This document shows positions 16,407 through 24,928 of a stretch of 42,076 nt of DNA, piece after piece. The stretch is from CAYUMU01 sp964445985 (GTDB lineage: Bacteria > Planctomycetota > Planctomycetia > Pirellulales > S012-138), in assembly GCA_964445985.1 (NCBI GenBank), contig CAYUMU010000063.1:1-42076 (forward strand), given 5' to 3'. Made by a program: the position numbers and the translations under genes. The first letter of the stretch is position 1. The number at the start of each line of letters is the position of its first letter. The notes below the pieces were generated by a model that was given only the letters and a program-made list of their open reading frames with translations, was not told where the DNA came from and ran no database searches.

Positions 16407-18854
16407 CTAGGGCGCCGGCTTGAGCAGCAAGCGGTGCCGAGTGGACTCTTCCACCATCTTTCGCGAGAAGGCCAGGGGAAAGTATTCGCCGCGGTCCCAC
16501 AGGGGCGCCAAGTCGGCATAGTGAGGGCTGAGGGGTTGGCCCGACTGGCCCGGCGCGCTGGTGACGAGGCCGCGGTCCCAGTCGGCCAGGTCGAACACCT
16601 GCCGGTAGGTAGCCCCGTGAACGCGGTGAAAGTTGGCGTCGAACCGGGCCTGGTCAGGGGAAAAGGGATCGGAGGCGCTGGAGTAGGGACCCACGTTGAA
16701 CAACTGGGCGTGGGCCGGGCTGAGCGTCGCCAGGGGATGCTTGAACAGCACCTGCTGCAGCTTGCCAAGTTGCCAGGCTTGCGGGTCGTCGCCCAGCAGT
16801 TCGCGGGCGCGGGCCAGCGCCGCGGCGAACGATTCTCGGACCAACTGGGCGCACCGGGCTTCTGGCTGCTCGCCAAAGCGGGCGGCCGTGGGATGCTCCA
16901 ATTGCCGCACCATGGCCGGCAGGCTGGCGCGGCGCGAAGCTTCCTCCACCAGATGGGCAGGGCAGTCGTCGCCAAAATAGCGCTCGGTGAGGGCCAACCG
17001 CCAGAGGGTGTAGAGCGCGGCCTCGCGCGAGTCTTTCTCCAACAGGCCGTTCCACTGGCAGAGGGCCGCGGCGTGCGGGGCGCATTCCGCGTCTTCGATG
17101 CCGATCCGTTTGAGCACGGCCACCAACTGCCTGGCCAGCACCGAGCCATGATCGAACTGCATGTGCTGGAAATCTTGGAGCGTGAACTTCTGGGAGGCAG
17201 CGAACCGGTCTTTCAACCGCAGGTAGCGATACGGCTCCGACCAATCGTAGGCGATGGGGCGATGGTAGCCGGCTGGCAGAATGTTGTGGTTGGCCGTGAG
17301 CACATAGCCGCTCGGGGGATCATTCACTTGAGGAAGTTCGTCGAGCGAGAGGAACCCTTGCCAGCGATACTTGCCGGAAGCGCCCGGCACCGGCAGGAGA
17401 CCTTCCCAGCCCTGGCGGATGGGCGAAAGGGCGGCGGCGATCCAGCCAATATGACCATCGACATCGGCGTAGACCATGTTTTCGGACGGCGTTTTCCAGC
17501 GGGCCGCCGCCTGACGGAACTCGGTCCAATTGGCGGCGCGATCGACCGCCAGCGAGGCCAGGTAGGCCGCCGTGCCTGGCTCGCTGCCCACCCACCGCAA
17601 GGCGTAAGCGCGGCGGCGCTCGCCGTCTTCATGAATGACAGGGCCGTGCCGGGTATAGCAGAGCTCCACCGCCACGTCTTCGAAGCCGGTTTCGGTTTTC
17701 ACGGTGGCCGTTTCCCGCAGCACGGTCATCGGTTCCCAACCGTCTCCCACTTTGTATTGGTGGGGTTGGCCGGGGCGAGTTTCTTCCACAACCAGATCGG
17801 CCTGATCGGTGCCGACGATGGTGAAACCCCAAGCGATGCGCTCGTTGTGACCGATGGCGACGCCCGGCAGGGCAGGCTCGCCGCTGCCAATCACGTTCCA
17901 ACCAGGGGCGTGCAGATGAACCAGGTATCGCAGCGAGGGGAGCGTGATGGAGCGATGCGGATCGCTGGCAAGCAGGGGCTTGCCGGAGGCGGATCGGGCG
18001 CCGGTGACTGCCCAATTGTTGCTGCCTTCGGGCTCAGGGTTGGGTTTGACGAGGATGGGCGAGGTGACAGCGTTGTAGCCGGCGAGCACCTTGCTGTTGA
18101 TGCCGGTGAGGTCGAGACCCGGGGTGGGAGAGAACTCGAGGGGCGGATCGGTGGGCATGAGTTGGCGAGCCCTCTCGACGCCGACGGCCGCCACCATTTC
18201 GGCGCGGGCTACCTCGCGGGAGAGATTGAGGGCGACCGGGAGCAGGGCCATGCGGCCGAGACAATCCTGGGGATGCCACTTGCCGGGGCGATAGCCGAGC
18301 AGTTGGAATTCGATGGGCAGGTTGTCGCCGCAGGCATCGATGCTGGCGTTGATGCCAGCGGTGAATGCCGTGACGATTTCCTGGGTGTCGGGCGAGTAGC
18401 TCTGCCACTCTTGCCGCATATCGCCGCGGTAACGCGTGAGGCGGGCAAAGCGATCGCGGAGGAGCGAGTCGCGGCCGAAAACTTCGGCGGTTTCCCCCAC
18501 GGCCAGTCGTCGCCAAAGGTCGATTTGAAACAGGCGATCTTGGGCGGCGACGAAGCCCTGGGCAAAGAACAAGTCATGCTGATTTTGGGCGTAGATGTGC
18601 GGAACGCCCCAGCGGTCGCGAAGCACCTCGACCGGTTGCTTGAGGCCAGGCACGTGGAGGGAGCCATCGATTTTGGCCAACGCTTGTTGGGCTTGCGCCC
18701 GCAGGTGGGCCGGTAGGGGCGGCGCGCCGGGTGTAGCCGCCGCCCGAGGAACCGGTGCCTGAGGAACCGGGGCCTGGTCCGCGGCGTCGGCGGGATGGGC
18801 CGAAAGCGAAGCTAACGCCAGGTATGAGAAGGCGCAGAAGACAAACGGCTTCAT
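16407..18854 (-). CDS. Penicillin acylase family (Ntn) hydrolase, exported
   Basis: The 815-residue precursor starts with a signal peptide (MKPFVFCAFSYLALASLSAH, ending near ADAA). The alpha-chain region shows the family block LRDRWGVPHIYAQN and then AQGFVAAQDRLFQIDLWRR. The predicted autoproteolytic site is Gly277-Ser278 in EGSNNWAV; Ser278 would become the N-terminal nucleophile of a beta chain of about 538 residues. Other family features are LLASDPHR, GVAIGHNERIAWGFT and, near the end, RGEYFPLAFSRKMVEES. Members cleave amides such as penicillin G, cephalosporin side chains or acyl-homoserine lactones in the periplasm, and the substrate cannot be told from sequence by eye. It lies downstream of EF-G but a strong terminator separates them, so it is probably transcribed alone. 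Confidence 0.93.
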   Translation of the reverse strand: MKPFVFCAFSYLALASLSAHPADAADQAPVPQAPVPRAAATPGAPPLPAHLRAQAQQALAKIDGSLHVPGLKQPVEVLRDRWGVPHIYAQNQHDLFFAQGFVAAQDRLFQIDLWRRLAVGETAEVFGRDSLLRDRFARLTRYRGDMRQEWQSYSPDTQEIVTAFTAGINASIDACGDNLPIEFQLLGYRPGKWHPQDCLGRMALLPVALNLSREVARAEMVAAVGVERARQLMPTDPPLEFSPTPGLDLTGINSKVLAGYNAVTSPILVKPNPEPEGSNNWAVTGARSASGKPLLASDPHRSITLPSLRYLVHLHAPGWNVIGSGEPALPGVAIGHNERIAWGFTIVGTDQADLVVEETRPGQPHQYKVGDGWEPMTVLRETATVKTETGFEDVAVELCYTRHGPVIHEDGERRRAYALRWVGSEPGTAAYLASLAVDRAANWTEFRQAAARWKTPSENMVYADVDGHIGWIAAALSPIRQGWEGLLPVPGASGKYRWQGFLSLDELPQVNDPPSGYVLTANHNILPAGYHRPIAYDWSEPYRYLRLKDRFAASQKFTLQDFQHMQFDHGSVLARQLVAVLKRIGIEDAECAPHAAALCQWNGLLEKDSREAALYTLWRLALTERYFGDDCPAHLVEEASRRASLPAMVRQLEHPTAARFGEQPEARCAQLVRESFAAALARARELLGDDPQAWQLGKLQQVLFKHPLATLSPAHAQLFNVGPYSSASDPFSPDQARFDANFHRVHGATYRQVFDLADWDRGLVTSAPGQSGQPLSPHYADLAPLWDRGEYFPLAFSRKMVEESTRHRLLLKPAP

Positions 18855-18991
18855 AGGTGGCCTCGTGGGGCAGGTAGGGCGGACGGCGCGTCAACGCGCA
18901 CCTCGGTGGCAGGCCCCACCATTCTGAAAGCGGTCGCCGGCAAATACAACGAAAAGCCAGGCAGTTCTTGCGGCTGGAAAGTTTGGCCCAG

Positions 18992-19032
18992 AAAAAAAGC
19001 CGGCCGGATACTGAGAGCAGCATCCGGCCGGC
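18992..19032 (-). terminator. Strong intrinsic terminator of the EF-G gene
   Basis: On the minus strand GCCGGCCGGAT pairs with ATCCGGCCGGC (11-bp stem, 12-base loop) and is followed by seven T. It is 37 bases past the EF-G stop codon. Confidence 0.9.
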
Positions 19033-19068
19033 GGTCATTGCGTGGGACTGGGTAGGCGAGAAGCAGTT

Positions 19069-21159
19069 TTACTTCGCGCCGACCAGTTGGGCCTTCTTCT
19101 TTTCGGCCACGATCTCCTCTTGGATGTTGCCCGGCACGCGGCGGTAGCAGGCGGGTTCCATGGAGAAGGTGCCTTGGCCCTTGGTCAAGCTCCGCAGGTC
19201 GGTGGCATAACCAAAGGTTTCGGCCAGCGGCACTTCGGCGATAATCGTGCTGATGTCGTCGCGAATGTCGGTGGAGACAATCAGACCGCGGCGGCTGACC
19301 ACTTCGCCGCTGACGTTGCCCTGGTATTCCACGGGGCACTCGATTTCGACCTTCATGATCGGCTCCAGCAGCACCGGTTTGGCTTTCGGGAAGTATTCCC
19401 GGAAGCAATCCTTGGCGCAGATTTGGAACGCCATGTCGGAGCTATCGACATCGTGGTACGAACCATCCAGGAGCAGGACCTTGGTCAGCACCACCGGGTA
19501 TCCGGCCAGCGGGCCTTTTTCCAACACCTGGCGGAAGCCTTTTTCCACCGAGGGAATGTACTCGGAGGGGATACGACCGCCGACCACTTTGTCTTCGAAC
19601 ACGAAGTTGTCGGGGGAATCTTCCGGCAGCGGCTCCAGCTTGCCCACAATGTGAGCGTACTGGCCCGAACCACCGGTTTGCTTCTTGTGCTTGTAGTTGA
19701 AGTCGGCCACTTGGGTGGGGGCTTCGCGGTAGCTCACCTTGGGCGCGCCCACTTCCACATCGACCTTGTACTCGCGGCGGATGCGTTCAATGTAAATATC
19801 GAGATGCAACTCGCCCATGCCGGCGATCAGCGTTTCGCCGGTTTCCTGGTCGGTAACCACGTGGAAGGTGGGATCTTCCTTGCGGAAGCGGGCCAGGGCC
19901 TTGCCGAGGCGGTCGCTGCCTTCGCGGCTGGTGGGGGTCACGGCGACCTTGATCACCGGGTCGGGCACAAAAATGCTTTCCAGCGTGCAGTAATTGGTCG
20001 TGGCGGCGTAGGTATCGCCGCTGGCCGAATCGATGCCGAGCACGGCCACGATGTCGCCCGCCTTCGCGAAATCGACTTCTTCACGCTTATCGGCGTGCAT
20101 CCGCACAATGCGGCTGAACCGGTCTTTCCGGCCCGTCCGCTGGTTGTAATACATTTCGCCCTTGCGGATGGTGCCCTGGTAAATGCGGAAAAACGTGAGC
20201 TGGCCGAACGGGTCGTCCACGATCTTGAAGGCCATGCCCACGACAGGCTTGTCGGGATCGGGCTCCAGGGGCACGCGTTCTTCGGGCTTTTGCGGGTTGC
20301 TGCCTTTGATGGTCCGCTCTAGCGGGCTGGGGAGGTAGCGCACCACGGCGTCGAGCAGGGGCTGAACACCCTTGTTGCGATAGGCCGTGCCCACATAAAC
20401 GGGCGTAACATCTTGCATTTGCACGGCTTTACGAAGGGTGTTGTGAATCAGCTCTTCGCTGACTTCTTCTTCGGAAAGCAGCAGTTCCATCATTTCGTCG
20501 CTGTACATCGAAAGCGACTCGAGCATTTGCTGCCGAGCAGTGGTGGCGTCTTCGAGGTACTTGGCGGGGATTTCTTCGTGGCGGATCTTTTCGCCCCGTT
20601 CGCCATCGAAGTACATGGCCTTCATGGTGATGAGGTCGATCATGCCTTCGAATTTTTCGCCAGCGCCCATGGGCCATTGCATCAGAATGGCGTCGGCCGA
20701 CAGTTTATCTTTCACGTCGGCGACCACGCGGATGGGATCGGCGCCGGTGCGGTCCATCTTGTTGATGAACGCCAGGCGGGGCACGTGATACCGCTTCATT
20801 TGCCGATCGACCGTCAACGACTGGCTTTGCACGCCGCCGACCGCGCAGAGCACGAGCACCGCGCCATCGAGCACTCGCAGGCTGCGCTCCACTTCCACGG
20901 TGAAGTCCACGTGGCCAGGCGTGTCGATCAGGTTGATGGCGTTATCACCCCAGACGACACTGGTCGCGGCGCTGGTGATCGTAATCCCACGTTCCTTCTC
21001 GAGTTCCATGTGATCCATGGTGGCGCCCGAGCCGCCTCCGTGAACCTCCTCAATCTTGTGAATGCGGCCCGTGTAGTACAGGATCCGCTCGCTGAGGGTG
21101 GTCTTGCCCGAGTCGATGTGGGCGGAAATGCCGATGTTTCGTAGTTTAGCGAGGGTCAT
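19069..21159 (-). CDS. fusA: Translation elongation factor G, EFG1 (spd/mitochondrial-like) subtype
   Basis: The 696-residue protein has full EF-G organisation. G1 is AHIDSGKTT (residues 13-21), with a RGITITSAAT switch region, DTPGHVDF (G3) and NKMDRTGAD (G4). Domains II to V follow, with the domain IV/V blocks YREAPTQVADFNY, GGRIPSEYIPSVEKGF and LAETFGYATDLRSLTKGQGTFSME. The Ser in HIDSGKT, the RIHKIEEVHGG segment and GVQSQSLTVDRQMKRY fit the EFG1 group shared by spirochaetes, planctomycetes and mitochondria rather than canonical EF-G. That group handles translocation, while a partner EFG2 (not in this window) handles ribosome recycling. I chose the ATG at 21159 because the conserved N-terminus (MTLAKLRNIGISAH) begins there; the open frame extending upstream has no homology-like sequence. 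The gene stands alone, not in an rps12-rps7 operon. Confidence 0.96.
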   Translation of the reverse strand: MTLAKLRNIGISAHIDSGKTTLSERILYYTGRIHKIEEVHGGGSGATMDHMELEKERGITITSAATSVVWGDNAINLIDTPGHVDFTVEVERSLRVLDGAVLVLCAVGGVQSQSLTVDRQMKRYHVPRLAFINKMDRTGADPIRVVADVKDKLSADAILMQWPMGAGEKFEGMIDLITMKAMYFDGERGEKIRHEEIPAKYLEDATTARQQMLESLSMYSDEMMELLLSEEEVSEELIHNTLRKAVQMQDVTPVYVGTAYRNKGVQPLLDAVVRYLPSPLERTIKGSNPQKPEERVPLEPDPDKPVVGMAFKIVDDPFGQLTFFRIYQGTIRKGEMYYNQRTGRKDRFSRIVRMHADKREEVDFAKAGDIVAVLGIDSASGDTYAATTNYCTLESIFVPDPVIKVAVTPTSREGSDRLGKALARFRKEDPTFHVVTDQETGETLIAGMGELHLDIYIERIRREYKVDVEVGAPKVSYREAPTQVADFNYKHKKQTGGSGQYAHIVGKLEPLPEDSPDNFVFEDKVVGGRIPSEYIPSVEKGFRQVLEKGPLAGYPVVLTKVLLLDGSYHDVDSSDMAFQICAKDCFREYFPKAKPVLLEPIMKVEIECPVEYQGNVSGEVVSRRGLIVSTDIRDDISTIIAEVPLAETFGYATDLRSLTKGQGTFSMEPACYRRVPGNIQEEIVAEKKKAQLVGAK

Positions 21160-21253
21160 GGCGGGTACAGAAGGGGGGCAAAAAGTGAGGCCAGGCTTGG
21201 CACTCGGAGGAAAACGTCTCTTAGGTAATGAAAAGATTGCGGCATAACTGCCG

Positions 21254-21259
21254 ATTATA
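21254..21259 (-). promoter_or_regulatory. Candidate -10 element (TATAAT) for EF-G
   Basis: A perfect TATAAT is read on the minus strand 95 bases before the EF-G ATG. The expected -35 region 17 bases upstream is poor, so this is only a candidate. Confidence 0.3.
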
Positions 21260-21722
21260 GCTGTCTTTAGGCATCGGCGAGCGGCGGGGAATGCGAACCG
21301 GCCCACCGCTGGAAGATGCTGCCGGCACGGCTGGTGATGGCGCCGTACCGGGAACGTCGCCCCGCGGGGGGGGAATGCCGCAGACAAGCTCCTTGCCAGT
21401 CGCACGGAATATCGGGGGCATGCGTGAGTTGTTCTAGATTACTAGAAATTGCCCAGGCGCGAAGATCAGATTTGTCAGAATCCTCGCAACTGCCCCCACT
21501 TCACGAAATTTTTGCGGAACCTTGGGCAAACGGTCACCCAAGTTCCACGAACCATGGGCCGCAGGGACGGCGTTGCTTGGCCGCGGTTCAGGGGGGCTTT
21601 GCCATGGGGGGCAAAACGATCGCTGCCAGACCCGGGTGCGGAAGAACTCCGCGGCCCTTCTGGGTTGCAGCAAATACTTGCAAGTAAGCGGCCAGAGTCA
21701 AGGGGTCGGTTCTGACGAATTT

Positions 21723-21765
21723 TAGTTTCTTGCTCGTTAACATCTCTGCAAGCTGCAGAGAACTT
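21723..21765 (-). repeat. Dispersed 43-bp hairpin repeat, copy 1
   Basis: Read on the minus strand it matches copies at 24803-24845 and 32203-32245, with 2 and 3 differences respectively over 43 bases. The core CTCTGCAGCTTGCAGAG forms a perfect 7-bp stem with a 3-base loop. This copy lacks the extra upstream homology shared by the other two. It is followed on the minus strand by a short stretch containing GTCAGAACCGACCCC. Confidence 0.88.
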
Positions 21766-21814
21766 TTCGGGTTCGAGCGAATCGATCCCGAATGGTCCGC
21801 GACCTCAACCGCCT

Positions 21815-21917
21815 ATTGAAAATTGAAAAATGCAAATTGAAAACTGCAAATTCCATCGGGGCAATATCTTACGTCTTTCAATTTGCAATTGGCAATGGTT
21901 AATTTTCAATTTGCAAT
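21815..21917. repeat. AT-rich imperfect inverted repeat
   Basis: The left arm (21815-21852) is made of AAATTGAAAA/TGCAAATT words. The right arm (21877-21917) is largely its reverse complement (TTCAATTTGCAATT, TTTTCAATTTGCAAT). The spacer is about 24 bases. The composition is far more AT-rich than the surroundings. Low-complexity arrays of this type recur between genes in planctomycete genomes; their role is unknown. Confidence 0.7.
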
Positions 21918-22191
21918 CCAATGCGGCGTGTAGACCATGTGCATTGGATTTGCCGGGGAGGGTTGAGCGCAAGTGACGATCAACGCGAAACCATTTCGGC
22001 GAGGCCCAAATTCTTCAACCCGCCGCAAACTGAGGATGATTCCATCAGGCCAGTTCCAAGCTGGGGGGCAGGCGCTGAAGACGCTGCCCGACGCCGACAT
22101 GATCATCGACGGGATCGAATGCCAGATTCGCCGATGCGGTTTTGTCGGTTCTACCGGTCTTGCCGGTTGCAAGCATCGCGGGCACCGCGTG

Positions 22192-22824
22192 CTACCAACC
22201 AACGACGCGTCCTTCCTTGATGACGAAGGTGCGGCTCATGATCTTCTTGCCGCCGGCGACATTGGACTCGAATCGCACGTCGATTGAGGTTGATGCGTCT
22301 TGTTCCCAGTATTTGGGCGCGGACCAGTCAACGATGCGGCTCTTGGTCAACTCGACTGCCATGAAATTGCGGACGATCTCCAATTCTGGCGGAGGGCCGA
22401 GAAAGGCGTTGTAGAGCATCCAGCCGATAAGCAGGGCCGGGATCAGGATGCCGACGGCTTGTCCAGCGAACACGGCGCGCCGTAGCGGCGGCGCCAGTTG
22501 ATCGCGCTTCTTTTTCCGAAAGAGGCTGACCAGATAGTCTCCCAGGCTGGTGCGATAGAGCGTCTTGAGTTGCTGTTCGCACTTCTTGTGTTCGGGGGGC
22601 TGCGCGGCCGCGCCGGTTTGCGAGAGCCGCCGGCTTTCCATGTGCGTGGCGACGTATTTGGCAACGGAATCGGCCGTGACGTGGGTCTTTCTGGAATTAG
22701 CGCGCAACGCCTGTTTGGCAACGAGCCAGCAAACCTTCTGAATTTGCGGCGGCGTAGGGCTTTTGGTGCGAAAGATCGCCTGGGCGGCTTCGCTTACCGA
22801 GATCCATTGAGTCTCAGAAGACAT
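22192..22824 (-). CDS. Unknown membrane protein with N-terminal DNA-binding-like segment
   Basis: The 210-residue protein starts at the ATG encoding MSSETQWISVSEAAQAIF; the upstream in-frame extension looks non-coding. Residues 7-62 (WISVSEAAQAI, PPQIQKVCWLVAKQAL, VTADSVAKYVATH) look like a small all-helical or winged-helix unit of the kind found in excisionase or sigma-associated proteins, though I cannot name it. A basic stretch (FRKKKRDQ, about 102-109) precedes one membrane helix (about 118-140). The C-terminal 65 residues (SIDVRFESNVAGGKKIMSRTFVIKEG) are beta-rich and presumably periplasmic. No family recognised. Confidence 0.65.
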   Translation of the reverse strand: MSSETQWISVSEAAQAIFRTKSPTPPQIQKVCWLVAKQALRANSRKTHVTADSVAKYVATHMESRRLSQTGAAAQPPEHKKCEQQLKTLYRTSLGDYLVSLFRKKKRDQLAPPLRRAVFAGQAVGILIPALLIGWMLYNAFLGPPPELEIVRNFMAVELTKSRIVDWSAPKYWEQDASTSIDVRFESNVAGGKKIMSRTFVIKEGRVVGW

Positions 22825-23146
22825 GATGTGTCGCGGCTTGGGGTGCGGGGATTCTTGACGGGTTGCAGAGTGTGAAGCCGTCGGACCAACGGATGCTGCA
22901 ATAAGCGTGCTTCGACCATTCTGAGTTGGCCGTGCCCCGATGTTCCTTGGCGGGAATTCGCGCCACTGGATTTTTCCCTCTGAATGGTTGACGCGCGGCG
23001 CCGGCGATGGCATTATCCTGTCACTCAACTATCGTATCGTGCCACATTCGGCCCGCAAGGTCGCGACCATGGGTTGACGAGCGTGCAACGAGACTTGCTG
23101 ATCAACAAATTGACGCATTTGTTTTGAAATGAGTTTGGAGATAGAC
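22825..23146. other. Divergent intergenic region, 322 bp
   Basis: This lies between the unknown minus-strand membrane protein and the DUF1559 gene. I see no gene and no clear promoter pair. A GGAG at 23137-23140 serves as the ribosome binding site of the DUF1559 gene. Confidence 0.5.
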
Positions 23147-24163
23147 ATGAAATCTCGCCGCGCCTTCACGTTGGTGGAAATGCTCGTGGTGATGGCCCTG
23201 ATCGGCATTTTAATGGCGTTGCTGTTGCCTGCCGTACAAACAGCTCGTGAAGCTGGTAGGCGCACCCAATGCGGCAATCATCTGCGGCAGTTGGCCTTGG
23301 CGGCCCATAACTACCACGATGTGCAATTCGCGTTCCCCGCGGGGGTCAAGCAGTTTTCCTTCCCAAGTTCCCCGGCCTATCGGGGTGTATCGGTCTTCGC
23401 CAAGCTGCTCCCCTTCTTGGAGCAGGAAGGACTGGTAAAAGGTTGGGATGAGGTGGACCCCTTGAACAACACGGTTGGCGGCATTGAATCGCGAACCGCG
23501 AAGGTCTTGCCGGTGCTGCTCTGCCCCTCGGACGTGATTCCCCAGAACCCCATTTCCTCGTCGGGCGGAACCCGCTGGTACGGACTGACGAGCTATGGCG
23601 GCAATGGCGGATCGCGGTCGTATGATCCGCAGTTTGCCAGCAACGACGGGGTCTTTTTTGTGATCGGTTCTGGTTCGCAAACGGCTCCCACCGGCCGGCC
23701 GGTGAAAATGGCGGACATCACGGACGGCAACAGCAACACCTTGCTGTTCGGAGAACGCAGCCATGTCGATAGCAATCACGATTCTTTCGCCAGCCATATT
23801 ACGCCCCCCAGCGGGCAATTCCTGAATTCGATGCGGGCGATTGGCTGGTGGGCGCCCTCCGGGGGCCGCCTGGCCGCTGGCGACGTGACCATGAGCGCGT
23901 ACGTGCCGATCAACTACCGGGTGCCCGCGAACTTTAGCAACGCCAGCGCGATGGTTCCCCCAGTGACGGACTACGACAGCTACCTGTTTTACAACGACCG
24001 CCGGGTGTGTGCCTTCGGCAGCGAACACCCGACCGGCGCGAATTTTGCCCTCGCGGACGCTTCCGTCCGGTTCATTTCCGAGTCAATCACGCTGATCAAT
24101 CTCCAACGAGCCGCGGTTCGCAATGACGAGGGCTTCGTGTCGTTAGATGTGGAAGCAAACTGA
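23147..24163 (+). CDS. DUF1559 prepilin-like protein (type IV pilin-like signal)
   Basis: The 338-residue product starts with a type III (prepilin) signal. MKSRRAFTLVEML has the cleavage site between Ala6 and Phe7 and Glu at mature position 5, followed by a hydrophobic helix (VVMALIGILMALLLPAVQ). I chose the ATG at 23147 because GGAG lies 6 bases upstream and the prepilin motif follows directly. The DUF1559 body has the usual opening (AREAGRRTQCGNHLRQLALAAHNYHD) and the terminal H-x9-D block (EHPTGANFALADAS). In this copy the block reads HPTGANFALADA, with Ala where the family usually has Gly. DUF1559 proteins are massively amplified in planctomycetes. They are probably surface pseudopilin-type proteins, with function unknown. 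A regulatory-domain lipoprotein follows, the standard pairing. Confidence 0.92.
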   Translation: MKSRRAFTLVEMLVVMALIGILMALLLPAVQTAREAGRRTQCGNHLRQLALAAHNYHDVQFAFPAGVKQFSFPSSPAYRGVSVFAKLLPFLEQEGLVKGWDEVDPLNNTVGGIESRTAKVLPVLLCPSDVIPQNPISSSGGTRWYGLTSYGGNGGSRSYDPQFASNDGVFFVIGSGSQTAPTGRPVKMADITDGNSNTLLFGERSHVDSNHDSFASHITPPSGQFLNSMRAIGWWAPSGGRLAAGDVTMSAYVPINYRVPANFSNASAMVPPVTDYDSYLFYNDRRVCAFGSEHPTGANFALADASVRFISESITLINLQRAAVRNDEGFVSLDVEAN

Positions 24164-24243
24164 CAGCTCGCAACCCCGGCATTACGTCTTGCGTTTGACG
24201 ACGAACCACCCAGGCTGCCCATCACGACGGGGTATGATTTACG

Positions 24244-24723
24244 ATGAATCGCGTTCCGCCATCGACTCGCTGCTTCTTCGTTGCGTCCTGCTTCGTCCTG
24301 CTCCTGGTTGCTGGATGTGGCAAACCGAAGTCCTTCGCGCCGGTTGAAGGGGTTTTGCTGCTCGACGGGCAACCGTTGACCAATGTGCTTGTGACGTTCA
24401 TCCCAGAAGACGCAACCTCGGGAGTTCCGGTACGATCGATGGGGGTGAGCGACGATGAGGGTAAGTTCACATTGCGCGCGGAAACCCAACAACCCGGCGC
24501 GGTGGTGGGCAAACATTGCGTGATCATCGAGGATCTGGCTATTCAAAAAGCGCCTCGATCGGAGGATGGAACCGTGCTTGAAATGCCCCCGAAACGATTC
24601 CCCCAGGTTTACTCCGATCCACTGCAAACTCCCTTGCGCGCCAGCGTGCAAGCCACGACGCCGCCCATCGAACTGGAATTGACATCGATTCCGCGCCCAA
24701 AGAATTTGCCCAGCGCCAACTAG
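24244..24723 (+). CDS. Small lipoprotein with carboxypeptidase-regulatory-like domain
   Basis: The 159-residue protein has a type II signal with lipobox LVAGC (Cys25). The mature part follows the planctomycete transthyretin/carboxypeptidase-regulatory-like pattern. The sequence V-E-G-V-L-L-L-D-G-Q-P-L, then VLVTFIPED, then VSDDEGKFTLR and PGAVVGKHCVIIED describes a short beta-sandwich. It sits 80 bases after the DUF1559 gene on the same strand; this gene pair recurs across planctomycete genomes, so the lipoprotein probably acts with the pilin-like protein at the cell surface. The precise role is not known. Confidence 0.85.
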   Translation: MNRVPPSTRCFFVASCFVLLLVAGCGKPKSFAPVEGVLLLDGQPLTNVLVTFIPEDATSGVPVRSMGVSDDEGKFTLRAETQQPGAVVGKHCVIIEDLAIQKAPRSEDGTVLEMPPKRFPQVYSDPLQTPLRASVQATTPPIELELTSIPRPKNLPSAN

Positions 24724-24731
24724 ATGGTGAC

Positions 24732-24760
24732 TTGCCGCCCAGGCAATTCTCTCGCATAAT
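24732..24760 (+). promoter_or_regulatory. Candidate promoter upstream of repeat copy 2
   Basis: TTGCCG (24732-24737) and CATAAT (24755-24760) are separated by 17 bases. The expected start of transcription, about 24767, coincides with the left end of the repeat at 24769, so the repeat would form the 5' leader of the TPR lipoprotein mRNA. Pattern match only. Confidence 0.4.
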
Positions 24761-24768
24761 TTCTTAAC

Positions 24769-24845
24769 GCGGGTAAACCGCAAACGAACGCGGGAGGCAT
24801 TAAAGTTCTCCGCAGCTTGCAGAGATGATAACGAGCAAGAAACTA
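24769..24845 (+). repeat. Dispersed hairpin repeat, copy 2 (long form)
   Basis: The 43-bp core is at 24803-24845. About 33 further bases upstream (from GCGGGTAAAC) also match copy 3 with a one-base indel and several substitutions. One base in the hairpin stem is changed (CTCC in place of CTCT), giving a mismatch. The repeat ends 84 bases before the ATG of the next gene. Confidence 0.88.
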
Positions 24846-24928
24846 GGGAAGCCGGTGATTGCGAAACGGGCTGACCCGACGAGACCGTTTTTCCTTGGCC
24901 GTTCTCTCTCGAACCCCGGTTGGGTGTC

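Larger units (their letters stand above)
21160..22191. other. Intergenic region of about 1 kb, no convincing gene
   Basis: This stretch holds a candidate EF-G promoter, copy 1 of the 43-bp dispersed repeat and a long AT-rich imperfect inverted repeat. Short open frames exist on both strands near 21.9-22.3 kb but show no signal peptide, domain or ribosome binding site that I trust. The mixture of repeats and low-complexity DNA suggests a decayed insertion site, which is inference. Confidence 0.5.

Noticed and set aside
16377..18716. 779-residue plus-strand open frame opposite the acylase gene
   Set aside because: The minus strand carries an unmistakable penicillin acylase; the opposite frame has no recognisable feature.
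21906..22287. Overlapping open frames of about 100 residues on both strands
   Set aside because: Neither has a credible start, domain or composition; they lie in a repeat-rich gene-free stretch.
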